A stretch of DNA of 22,519 nt from CALCMJ01 sp964475415 (GCA_964475415.1 CAYYWZ010000064.1:1-22519); one strand, 5' to 3'; shown: positions 1 to 7,458, counted from the first letter of the stretch. A program made the numbers and translations. Notes: generated from the sequence alone by a model not told the origin.

Positions 1-6
1 AAAAAA

Positions 7-35
7 AAGGTTTTGGTAGTATCTACCAAAACCTT
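7..35 (-). terminator. Rho-independent terminator of the cupredoxin-like gene
   Basis: Read on the minus strand, a perfect 13-bp stem (arms 23-35 and 7-19) with a 3-nt loop is followed directly by a T-tract (the A-run at 1-8 on the plus strand, cut by the window edge). It lies about 30 bases after the stop codon of the leftward gene at 67-735, so it should end that transcript. The arms are AT-rich with two GG/CC blocks. Confidence 0.9.
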
Positions 36-66
36 AACAACCTAAATTTAATGAAACTCTTATCTC

Positions 67-735
67 TTAATTAACGGTTAAGTTATATTCCTTAGTCGGA
101 TTAAGTGGACAGAAATATACATATTCTCCTGGCGTAAGACTAACAACATTAGTTATAGAGCTACTGCCATTTTTTACTGGTGCTTTTACGTAGGCTTCTT
201 TTATATGGTTTGCTGGATCTGTTTTTCCTTTAGGTGCTAGTACAAATCCTACCTCATGATCCACATCTTTATTTACAATTGTAAACTGGTACATACCTGG
301 TGTAAGTTCTAGGCTATTTGTAGAAAAAGCTCCCGTTGTTTGCTCTAACTGTATATTCTTTACAGCAGACTTTACGGTTAGTGGATATTCCTTAGTTGGA
401 TTAAGCGGACAGAAATATACATATTCTCCTGGTGTAAGGGACACTACATTGGTCATGGAGCTAGATCCATTTTTTACAGGTGCTTTCACATAAGCTTCTT
501 TTATATGGTTTGCTGGATCTGTTTTTCCTTTAGGTGCTAGTACAAATCCTACCTCATGATCTACACCTTGATTAGCAATCACAAACTGATAATCACCGGG
601 AGCTATTACAAGTTCATCTGTATCAAAGGCACCGGGTGTTTGGTTTAAGGTAATATTGCTTACTTGCGCTGAAGTGATTGCAGTAAATGCAAAGAAAAAG
701 AACATGGCGAAACTAAATATTTTTGATTTTGACAT
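67..735 (-). CDS. Secreted protein with two tandem cupredoxin-like domains
   Basis: 222 residues. A signal peptide (about residues 1-23, hydrophobic FFFFAFTAI, cleavage near SAQ) indicates export. The mature protein is two copies of a 100-residue beta-rich unit (about 24-123 and 124-222) that are almost identical over their second halves. Each unit has the cupredoxin-like pattern: a DHEVGF segment (His60, His160) and a YVYFCPLNP segment (Cys109, Cys209) where type-1 copper proteins carry the C-terminal Cys-x(n)-His-x(n)-Met ligands. After Cys the expected His and Met are absent (LNPTKEY), so a classical type-1 copper site is incomplete. It may bind metal differently or be purely structural. 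The gene is monocistronic, with its own promoter and terminator. The fold call rests on motif spacing only. Confidence 0.8.
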   Translation of the reverse strand: MSKSKIFSFAMFFFFAFTAITSAQVSNITLNQTPGAFDTDELVIAPGDYQFVIANQGVDHEVGFVLAPKGKTDPANHIKEAYVKAPVKNGSSSMTNVVSLTPGEYVYFCPLNPTKEYPLTVKSAVKNIQLEQTTGAFSTNSLELTPGMYQFTIVNKDVDHEVGFVLAPKGKTDPANHIKEAYVKAPVKNGSSSITNVVSLTPGEYVYFCPLNPTKEYNLTVN

Positions 736-783
736 CTTTTGAAATTTAATTGATTTAAAATTGTTTGTTAATTAATTACGATG

Positions 784-813
784 CAAAGATGCGCGTACTT
801 TGTGTACAATCAA
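784..813 (-). promoter_or_regulatory. Candidate Bacteroidota promoter for the cupredoxin-like gene
   Basis: On the minus strand, a -33 TTG (811-813) is followed after 19 nt by CATCTTTG (784-791), one mismatch from the Bacteroidota -7 consensus TAnnTTTG. Transcription would start near 777, giving a 5' leader of about 40 nt that is AT-rich and A-rich just before the ATG at 735. Confidence 0.55.
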
Positions 814-1057
814 TGGTCTATATTTCCTGCTTAATAGTCGTAATTTCCCTAAATCAAAAATATAATGTCAGGCATAGGACGAATGACTTATAGATGCAGT
901 ATAAGAAGCTTGAAAAAATTCTAAGCTCTTAAAGAAAGTTTTGAAGATTTGATTTGTCTGATTCGAATAGCTGTACCTATCAATAGCATGATTTCTCAGC
1001 AAAGTCGGAATAAGCTATATACTTGATGACTAGGACTCTTCGGAGTGCAATTTATAC

Positions 1058-1083
1058 GTACTCGATGCTTTAGCATCGTCTGC
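1058..1083 (-). repeat. 26-nt palindromic repeat, copy A
   Basis: Minus-strand element with 7-bp arms CGATGCT / AGCATCG around an AA loop, preceded by GCAGA and followed by AGTAC. A second copy lies at 7353-7378 on the plus strand. The two match at 22 of 26 positions, and two of the four differences are a compensatory pair in the stem (T-A here, G-C there). This is an intergenic REP-like element of unknown function. Confidence 0.7.
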
Positions 1084-1202
1084 GATACTGCAATTAATTA
1101 GTAGTCCATACAAAATTAAACATCGCACGCAAGATTAACCAGGCTACATCTGTTTTTCAAAGTATGCGCTAGTACAAATAATAAAACCTAATTTTTCTTT
1201 AG

Positions 1203-2498
1203 TTACTTATCTAACCCAGGACTTCTTTCTAGATACTCCTCATATAATAGGGTGTGTCTATTTTCCATAGGTACATTCCAGCCTTTGATAAATAGATGTG
1301 AAATCTTAGTTTTCATTTCGAATGGATCTCCATCACAAACAAATAGATTCGCAATTTTTCCTTTTTCAAGACTGCCGTATTTATCCGCTACACCAAAGAT
1401 TTCAGCAGTATTTATAGTAATAGCTTTTAGAGCTTCTTCTGTGCCCATACCATAGGTAGCGGCAAAACCTGCATTGAAAGGCAGGTTTCTTACGTTCTCC
1501 GTATCGTTGGTACGGATAGCAACTTTGACACCCGCTTGTTGCATCTTGCTTGCATTAGCATAAGCTATATTATAAGGGTCAGAAGTTCTAGAAGGCGTAC
1601 TCAGCATAGGTCCAGTAACAACAGGAATATTATACTTAGCCAGAGAATCTGCAACTCTCCACCCTTCTGCTACACCCGTAAATATAGTATGTATATCGTA
1701 TTTTCTAACCCAAGAAATAGCGAGTAGGATATCATTCTTACTGTTCACCTCTACTAGTAAATTTTCTTCTCCCTTTACCACTGGTACAAGTGCGTCCATT
1801 TGCGGGTTGTACTTTGCCTTTTCTTTATTGGATGCTACTCTATTAGAATCTATCCGTGTATATAAGATTGCTTTATCCCATATTTCGTTAAGCTTCTTGG
1901 TAGCCTTATCAGCATCTTTCTTTATGTCTTCTTCTGATCGTCTATCTCTTCTACCTCTCTTCCCCGTGCTAGGAAAACGAAGTAGAGGCGCTTGGAATCC
2001 TGCGTACATCTGATCAGGTGTATATCCCCATAGATCTATGAGTGCAGCCTGCCCTGGAAAGGTACCTCCAGAAGGTTTTGTAAGTACTGTCGTGACACCA
2101 TTAGTTCTTGTTACTGGAATAGACACTGAACTAGGATTGACGGCTGTAAGTGCTTTCATATGGGGTGTAAAATCACCTATCTCTCTAGTGTCATTGGTAA
2201 GCGATACAGAACTAATTTCGCTTAGACCTAATTGACAACCTGCATCTATAAAACCTGGATATATTCTCTTACCTGTACAATCTATTTTTTCTGCATCAGC
2301 AGGCACATCAGTTATCCTACCTACTCCTGCTATGACACCATCTTGGATCAGCAGCGATCCTTGTACCACACCTTGCGTTACGGTATAGATTTCTGCATTC
2401 TCTAGGAGTACAGTCTTATAAGTTCCCTTAGCGATTTGCTGCCCATGGAGTCCTACACTTATAAGTATAATGATTCCTATATATATTAATTTTTGCAT
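1203..2498 (-). CDS. Secreted amidohydrolase-family protein with degenerate metal site
   Basis: 431 residues with a signal peptide (about 1-19, cleavage near LHGQ). The overall plan is that of imidazolonepropionase-like amidohydrolases (COG1228 type): an N-terminal beta segment, a TIM-barrel region, and a C-terminal ALKAITINTAEIFGVADKYGSLEKGKIANLFV segment returning to the beta domain. The HxH metal motif that normally follows PGFIDA is replaced by Gly87-Cys88-Gln89, and the later His ligands are not evident. As seen, it should not build the usual binuclear metal centre, so it may be a pseudoenzyme or a structural or binding partner. It is the third gene of a three-gene operon, 26 nt after the intact paralogue at 2525-3874. 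The ORF is full length, so the change looks selected rather than decayed (inference). Confidence 0.85.
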   Translation of the reverse strand: MQKLIYIGIIILISVGLHGQQIAKGTYKTVLLENAEIYTVTQGVVQGSLLIQDGVIAGVGRITDVPADAEKIDCTGKRIYPGFIDAGCQLGLSEISSVSLTNDTREIGDFTPHMKALTAVNPSSVSIPVTRTNGVTTVLTKPSGGTFPGQAALIDLWGYTPDQMYAGFQAPLLRFPSTGKRGRRDRRSEEDIKKDADKATKKLNEIWDKAILYTRIDSNRVASNKEKAKYNPQMDALVPVVKGEENLLVEVNSKNDILLAISWVRKYDIHTIFTGVAEGWRVADSLAKYNIPVVTGPMLSTPSRTSDPYNIAYANASKMQQAGVKVAIRTNDTENVRNLPFNAGFAATYGMGTEEALKAITINTAEIFGVADKYGSLEKGKIANLFVCDGDPFEMKTKISHLFIKGWNVPMENRHTLLYEEYLERSPGLDK

Positions 2499-2524
2499 AA
2501 TTACTTTTTGTGATTATTAAGATT

Positions 2525-3874
2525 CTATTCTCTTTCTCCAAATAACTGTTCGTATACACCCTCCATACAAGCATCGTGTTCGTGACCATGCTCTTGCTCA
2601 TAAAATGCCGGAATCGCTTCCTCAGGATCTACATCTATTCTCATATCTGCTGGCTGACTATTGATATCGAATCGCATGATACCATCTACTATTGTATACT
2701 GAGGAACTGTGTAGATAGAAAGAGGATGCTTACTAAATATCGCTATGTCTCCATCTTTGCCTTTCTCTAGAGAACCTACTCTATCCTCTATACCTAATTG
2801 GATAGCTGGGTTAAGGGTGATAAGTTTAAGCGTTTCTGTATCACTAAGGTCACCGTAACGCTGTGACTTAGCTGCCTCATGATATAGGTGTCTTATCAGT
2901 TCACCTGAATCAGAATTGATAGAGGTTACCACTCCATTTTCAGCAAGTATAGCAGCATTAAAAGCTGTACTATAATATACCTCAAACTTATAGGCCCACC
3001 AATCTGCAAAGACTGATGCCTGCGCTCCAAAAGCTGCAAGCTCTGGCGCTACTTTGAACCCTTCATTGACATGCTGAAAACAGATCTTATTGACACCATA
3101 ATCTTCTAGTACATTCATGAGCATAACAATCTCATCCGCTCTATAAGAGTGGCAATGGATAATGATTTCTCCATCTAGTATATCTGCTAAGACTTCATTT
3201 CTCTCACTGTAAGTTGGAGGCATCTTCGTTCTCCCGCTGTTGTAAGCTGACCATTCCTTTTTGTATAATTCTGCCGCTGCAAAAGATCTTCTGAACTCTT
3301 GCTCTATACCCATTCTACTTCTAGGTGGAACATTTCTACCTTCGCCATGAGAACGCATAGGATTCTCTCCCAGCGCAAACTTTATAGTTCGAGGAGCACC
3401 TTCCATTCTCATTTCCTCAGGATCCATAACACCATATCTATGTTTTATGGTTTCGCACTGACCTCCTATAGCATTCGCAGATCCGTGCATGGCATGAGAA
3501 GTAGTAACCCCTCCCGCTAGTGCTCTATATAAGGTAATGTCAAAAGGGTCAAGAGCATCCCCTACCCATACTTCTGGTGTAACGGGATTTGTTCCTTCAT
3601 TGACTGCATCTATTCCTGCATGAGAATGCGCATCTATGATACCAGGCATAACATACATACCTGTAGCATCTATTTCCTTAGCACCGCCGGCAGATAAGTT
3701 TTTTCCTATTTGTGATATCTTACCATTCTTAATGAGAATATCTGTTTCCATTTTTTCTCCATCGGTAATGGTGATAAGATTTCCGTTTTTGATCAGTATA
3801 TCGCCCATCTCTATCTGTGCATCAGTCTGAACAACTGTTAAGACAAGGACAATACTTATATATAATTTATACAT
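2525..3874 (-). CDS. Secreted amidohydrolase with intact metal ligands
   Basis: 449 residues with a signal peptide (about 1-19, cleavage near TDAQ). It is an amidohydrolase-superfamily metal-dependent hydrolase. Visible ligands are the HxH pair His83/His85 in PGIIDAHSHAG, His242 in IIIHCHSYR, His268 in ICFQHVNEG, and Asp322 in SINSDSG. Lys165 in TIKFALGENP could be a bridging carboxylated lysine, but this is less certain. The C-terminal LGIEDRVGSLEKGKDGDIAIF segment closes the beta domain, and the last 30 residues are His/Glu rich. The substrate cannot be read from sequence; this family hydrolyses cyclic amides, dipeptides and related compounds. It is the middle gene of the operon, 33 nt after the gene ending at 3908. 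Confidence 0.88.
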   Translation of the reverse strand: MYKLYISIVLVLTVVQTDAQIEMGDILIKNGNLITITDGEKMETDILIKNGKISQIGKNLSAGGAKEIDATGMYVMPGIIDAHSHAGIDAVNEGTNPVTPEVWVGDALDPFDITLYRALAGGVTTSHAMHGSANAIGGQCETIKHRYGVMDPEEMRMEGAPRTIKFALGENPMRSHGEGRNVPPRSRMGIEQEFRRSFAAAELYKKEWSAYNSGRTKMPPTYSERNEVLADILDGEIIIHCHSYRADEIVMLMNVLEDYGVNKICFQHVNEGFKVAPELAAFGAQASVFADWWAYKFEVYYSTAFNAAILAENGVVTSINSDSGELIRHLYHEAAKSQRYGDLSDTETLKLITLNPAIQLGIEDRVGSLEKGKDGDIAIFSKHPLSIYTVPQYTIVDGIMRFDINSQPADMRIDVDPEEAIPAFYEQEHGHEHDACMEGVYEQLFGERE

Positions 3875-3907
3875 GATTATTTCTTTTTAGTAATTGAAAA
3901 ATGACAG

Positions 3908-5614
3908 CTATTCAGGTTTACTTTTTTTCTCACCTGTAAATGGAAAAGTTCCAAATTCTCCCACCGAAACCGTTCCTTCATAATCTTCCTCTGTAAAGTC
4001 TAAATCGAATAATAAACTCATGGTCATTCCATCATTATTTAGGTCTAAGGTGAAGCTCACATTATTACCATCTACGCTTACGTTCTGAGCAACATCTGGA
4101 TCACCCGGATCATCATTTGATGTCAATGTAAGTTTATAGCTATCTCCATCTTTCTCTATATTGATTTCCCCCTCTTCTGTCTGGCCTGGCACTTCTGCCA
4201 CGTAAGAATATAATCCAGAAAGATCTATAGTTTCTCCGCTGCTATTCTTTTTCTTTTTTTTCTTTTTCGATTCGTAGGTAAATTTTTGACCATCTACAAA
4301 CATAAACCTTACGTTTGCACCTTTTTCAAAATAGGGTTTATCCGTTACCATAAGATTAGCCATTTTTCCCTGCTCTACTGTACCCGCAATGTTTGTTATG
4401 TTTAACATCTTCGCTGTGTTAGTCGTTAGTGCAGCAAGTGCTGTCTTTTCTGACAATCCAGCTGCTATCATTCTTCTTAGCGTAGCTTGTACTTCCTTTG
4501 GCTTAGAATCTATCATAGAAAAACCAAAACTTATACCTGCCGCTTCCATCTTTGCCGCCTGAGAAATATAGCTGTTATAGCTTTCTTTTTTTCTTTTCTC
4601 TAGTGCTATCTGTTCTTCTGTTTTCTTTGATTCCTCTTTATTGTCCTCACTTGACTTGTCCTTTTTTTCTTCTTCCTCCATATCTTTCATTTCTTTAGGA
4701 AGGCTAAGAGAAAGTAAAACGGGAATATTCATTCCTTTCAGTTTCTTTGCCATGCCATCTCCTTGTTTGACATCTGCAACCACCATATCGAAACCCAATT
4801 CTTTTTTGAGCTGTATAGCCCTGGCAATATCTTTATGCTTTTCTGCGGTAAAGAAAACAGGCATCTTTTTCTCTATCACTGGAAAAAATGCTGCCTCCGA
4901 ATCACTTATGTCCGGTCGCTCTAGACCCTGCGGTGCAAGTGCATAGGACTTATTATATTTTAGCTTGTAAGAAGCGTTTCTATATAGGTCTTTATACTTA
5001 GCTATAATCCCGATGATCGTTCCTGGGTAGACACCCCGAGAGGTTTTGAACTGAGAGAAGAGTGATACATCTTCTTTAAGCAAGGTATTCTTTTCCGTAT
5101 GACCAGAAAGGCTGACGATACTTCCATACCCTGGCAACATCTTCCCTATAGGAACAATATGCGCTATACCGAAACCCACTTCTCTCATCTTACTGATAGA
5201 AGATTCCTTAGGGTTGTACATCTCATCTACCTTTCTTCCGGGAGTGATGCCAGCAACCTCGTCTGGCGGATCGCCTGGAAATCTGACATTAGGCCTTTCT
5301 TCCTTGCCCTCTTCTTTTTTAATCCCTGTATGAGAGAGGCCATCTATGAAGGCAGCATAGACATACATAGAGTCTGCTTTCACAATTTCAGCATCGTAAG
5401 GAGCCCTTACATTTGCACCCACTTGTTGTATGATACCATTCTTAATCAGGACAGCACCTCGCTCTATGACCTTATCCGGACTCTGGATAATTTGTACATT
5501 CTGTAAGTAATAACTGCCAGCTACTTCACCTACCTTATCGTAATCTACCTGGGCAGAAAGATACTGTAGCGATAAACATAGCATCGCAATAAGAGATAAT
5601 TTAAATTTTTTCAT
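3908..5614 (-). CDS. Secreted amidohydrolase-family protein with C-terminal beta domain
   Basis: 568 residues from the chosen start. An upstream in-frame ATG at 5665 would add 17 residues ahead of a textbook signal peptide (MKKFKLSLIAMLCLSLQYLSAQ), so the ATG at 5614 is preferred. The amidohydrolase-like region spans about residues 35-450, but the HxH motif is Leu93-Ser-His95 (IDGLSHTG), so the first His is lost. A long charged insert rich in Glu/Lys (EEEEKKDKSSEDNKEESKKTEEQ) interrupts the barrel. After a run of seven lysines comes a roughly 110-residue beta-rich domain beginning DLSGLYSYVAEV, which may be lipocalin-like (inference). It is first in the three-gene amidohydrolase operon. Catalysis is doubtful with the visible residues. 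Confidence 0.82.
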   Translation of the reverse strand: MKKFKLSLIAMLCLSLQYLSAQVDYDKVGEVAGSYYLQNVQIIQSPDKVIERGAVLIKNGIIQQVGANVRAPYDAEIVKADSMYVYAAFIDGLSHTGIKKEEGKEERPNVRFPGDPPDEVAGITPGRKVDEMYNPKESSISKMREVGFGIAHIVPIGKMLPGYGSIVSLSGHTEKNTLLKEDVSLFSQFKTSRGVYPGTIIGIIAKYKDLYRNASYKLKYNKSYALAPQGLERPDISDSEAAFFPVIEKKMPVFFTAEKHKDIARAIQLKKELGFDMVVADVKQGDGMAKKLKGMNIPVLLSLSLPKEMKDMEEEEKKDKSSEDNKEESKKTEEQIALEKRKKESYNSYISQAAKMEAAGISFGFSMIDSKPKEVQATLRRMIAAGLSEKTALAALTTNTAKMLNITNIAGTVEQGKMANLMVTDKPYFEKGANVRFMFVDGQKFTYESKKKKKKKNSSGETIDLSGLYSYVAEVPGQTEEGEINIEKDGDSYKLTLTSNDDPGDPDVAQNVSVDGNNVSFTLDLNNDGMTMSLLFDLDFTEEDYEGTVSVGEFGTFPFTGEKKSKPE

Positions 5615-5665
5615 TTGGTCGAGATAATCTTGTTCAGAACTAAAATAGTATAATTCCACATACAT

Positions 5666-5923
5666 TCTTTACAAGTAGTGAAACTTTCGACAAATAGATT
5701 ATTTTATAAGATTTATTTTAGGGGTGTCTCCCAGCTACTAATCGCCTTTGAATGTAGGCAATAACAAAAAAAAAATTATGTTTCCTAAGATTAGAAGTAA
5801 CCATGAATCCGCTGGGTCACTGTCTTCCAGACTCGCCAGTCGGCTCGGTCCTACGTTACACTACGGACGGGTGCACTACGTTTCCCCCTTCCAGGTAGTT
5901 GACACGGCATCCGCACAAATACC
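5666..5923. other. Intergenic region with a GC-rich island
   Basis: Upstream part of the amidohydrolase operon (5666-5800) is AT-rich and includes an A10 run near 5766; no convincing TAnnTTTG box was found for the operon. From about 5813 to 5920 the composition jumps to about 61% G+C (66 of 108 bases counted), unlike anything nearby. This island contains three CTACG words (5851, 5861, 5876) and a CTACGTT direct repeat 25 nt apart. A 27-codon plus-strand frame starting at the ATG near 5802 has no supporting features. Confidence 0.55.
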
Positions 5924-6452
5924 TTAATTCCGATAAACAAAAATATCTTCCCCTTTAGGGATGAGAGCTGGAATGGCATCACAGTTAATAATTATAACCA
6001 TACTTTCTATGTCAATAATAGTACATTCCGAAGATCCACTAATTAATATTCTATGTTCTTCCCATGGACTGTAAAGAAATTCATCATCATCTAGTTCATA
6101 TACTCGTCTAACCTTAAATAATTGATCAGTATTTTCGACCTCTTTTTTATGAAGAACAATACTATTTTCAGAAATTTTTTTTATCCAAGGATTTTATAAG
6201 GTCTTTCACAAGTTGAACTTAATAAAGTCCACTTTGTTCCTCTTCAGTATCCCACTTTAGTATTACAGACTTGTCTACAATATCATGTCTAATATTTAAA
6301 GGGCTTTCACAATCTGGCCATTCTTTTTCAGGATCTGTCAGATCAGATGAAATCAAAAACGAAAGATCATCATTATCTATATTTGCTAGCTGCGCATTAA
6401 TACTATTAGTCCAAAGAACTAAAAGCATAATAGCTTTAGTTACATTTTTCAT
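5924..6452 (-). pseudogene. Broken secreted protein with fibronectin-III-like segment
   Basis: The first 77 codons encode a signal peptide (MKNVTKAIMLLVLWTNSINAQ) and a segment CESPLNIRHDIVDKSVILKW that resembles the start of a fibronectin type III domain. The frame stops with TAA after SGLY (codon at 6219-6221), exactly where FnIII domains continue with Y-x-V. Reading through gives VQLVKDLIKSLDKK, then an eight-A run (plus-strand T-run 6175-6182). Removing one A joins the frame to ISENSIVLHKKEV and an open stretch to a TAA at 5924-5926, ending IPKGEDIFVYRN. The repaired protein would be about 175 residues. One nonsense codon plus one frameshift points to a decayed gene, though a sequencing indel in the A-run cannot be excluded. 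It lies 24 nt after the pseudogene at 6477. Confidence 0.7.
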
Positions 6453-6476
6453 ATAAATTAAGATTTAAAGAATGAA

Positions 6477-7147
6477 TTATTGCTTTATGAATTGTGAAAG
6501 TGAAGAAAACTGTTCGTCGGATATTCTTACAATATAATTGCCAGAAATATATACACCGAGTTCTTCATTAAAATGATTCTTGCCTTTAACGATATCAACA
6601 GATCGTCTGAGGATGGTCCTACCTTCATAGTCTAATATTTCTAAAAGTCCGTCCTTCTGATCATGATCGCTTGTGAATTCTATATTAATGTTATTATAAG
6701 CAGGGTTAGGATAAACTAATAATTCAAGAAGAGAAAGTTCTCTAGTGTTTTTGCAATCGTCATAAAGTGACAATTCAACTGATCCGTCTATAGAAAAAGT
6801 TAGTCCCGCGGTAGAAGAATAATTATTTAGAAAAAGAAAATACTCTTCACCAATTTCTATACTTAAGTATTTTAAGAAATTATCATCATTATACCTACAT
6901 CCTTCATTTTCAAATTTATCAATTGAGCCCAGACTAAGACCTGTATTTCTCACACATTTTGATTGCTCTCTATCTGTACATAAGATCTACCACTCGCCAT
7001 ACATCTTACCTCTTGTAATGAGGTACAATTCCCTTTTGTTGACTTAAAAAGAACAAAGTCAATGTCATCCGTAGGAGTAATAGGTGATATTACAAAAGTC
7101 AGCGTTCCAGCTGAGTTACTTTTAAATCTAATCCAAGTTGAATGCAT
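6477..7147 (-). pseudogene. Frameshifted, 5'-truncated secreted protein with T9SS type A sorting domain
   Basis: Two overlapping frames form one protein. Frame one (7147-6950) gives HSTWIRFKSNSAGTLTFVIS and CTSLQEVRCMASG. Frame two (6953-6477) gives TGLSLGSIDKFENEGC, then a C-terminal type IX secretion sorting domain (YPNPAYNNINIEF ... GNYIVRIS ... SLSQFIKQ). Adding one A to the CAAAATG run near 6953-6960 restores a continuous reading ESNQKCVRNTGLSLG. The pattern is that of the secreted beta-rich repeat domain common in Saprospiria, which usually follows a signal peptide. Here the 5' end is missing; possible remnants (IVIPLSKISYSY) can be read between stops up to about 7250. The reading frames are too broken for a functional export substrate. 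Neighbouring decay at 5924-6452 suggests both were lost together. Confidence 0.72.
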
Positions 7148-7307
7148 TTCCTTCTAAATAATTGTAAACCTAATACAAGAGTATAAGCCTAAGCTTTTAG
7201 TATCCTGACTTATAAGAGTAGGAAATTTTTGATAAAGGGATTACAATTCTATACTTCTCTCAGAGGGAGAGTGTATTTTTTTCCGGATTTAGAATTGTGT
7301 GATTAGT

Positions 7308-7329
7308 GGATTCTAGGATTCTAGGATTC
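7308..7329. repeat. Short tandem repeat GGATTCTA, about 2.75 copies
   Basis: Two exact 8-nt units and a six-base partial unit follow one another directly. The unit itself contains the near-palindrome TTCTAGGA at the junction. It lies between the decayed T9SS gene and the palindromic repeat. No function is assigned; replication slippage is the simplest origin. Confidence 0.8.
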
Positions 7330-7352
7330 TTTTTTGTTGTGCTAAAGTTTTA

Positions 7353-7378
7353 GCAGACGAGGCTGAAGCCTCGAATAC
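7353..7378 (+). repeat. 26-nt palindromic repeat, copy B
   Basis: Arms CGAGGCT / AGCCTCG around a GA loop, preceded by GCAGA and followed by AATAC. It is the partner of the element at 1058-1083 on the opposite strand. It is preceded directly by another small hairpin (7341-7354) that shares its last bases with the repeat, so the pair could form a two-stem structure. Confidence 0.7.
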
Positions 7379-7450
7379 AGGATAAATAAAATCCATACTT
7401 TATACAAGAAAAAAATCATCACTTTAAAAAAAGAAACGAGTATTAAATAA

Positions 7451-7458
7451 TACTTTTG
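7451..7458 (+). promoter_or_regulatory. -7 promoter element TACTTTTG
   Basis: An exact match to the Bacteroidota -7 consensus TAnnTTTG, 20 bases before the preferred start of the small membrane protein. No clear TTG was found at the usual -33 distance. Its position overlaps the longest possible GTG start (7458), which argues that translation begins further downstream. Confidence 0.55.

Larger units (their letters stand above)
736..1202. other. Intergenic region without a gene
   Basis: 467 bases with no convincing coding frame. It holds the promoter of the leftward gene at 67-735, a small hairpin with a TTCG loop (ACTC/GAGT, about 1035-1046) and the palindromic repeat at 1058-1083. No clear hairpin-plus-T terminator for the leftward amidohydrolase operon was seen after its stop at 1203. 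Confidence 0.6.
7148..7450. other. Intergenic region with repeats and decayed coding remnant
   Basis: No intact gene. It holds a likely 5' remnant of the neighbouring leftward pseudogene (about 7148-7250), a tandem repeat of GGATTCTA (7308-7315, 7316-7323, partial 7324-7329), a 6-bp hairpin GCTAAA/TTTAGC (7341-7354) and the palindromic repeat copy B. Confidence 0.6.

Noticed and set aside
736..1202. CRISPR or small-gene content in the intergenic gap
   Set aside because: No regularly spaced repeats and no frame with a start and plausible protein features.
5099..5506. 135-codon plus-strand open frame
   Set aside because: Lies wholly within the amidohydrolase gene on the other strand and has no family motif; an antisense shadow.
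5615..5665. 17-residue N-terminal extension of the first amidohydrolase gene
   Set aside because: It would place charged and aromatic residues ahead of a complete signal peptide that starts at the next Met.
5802..5895. 27-codon plus-strand frame in the GC-rich island
   Set aside because: Very short, no promoter, no recognisable motif; its odd composition is better explained by the island itself.
7257..7282. CTCTC/GAGAG hairpin followed by a T-run on the plus strand
   Set aside because: The stem is only 5 bp, the T-run begins five bases after it, and no plus-strand gene lies upstream to need a terminator.
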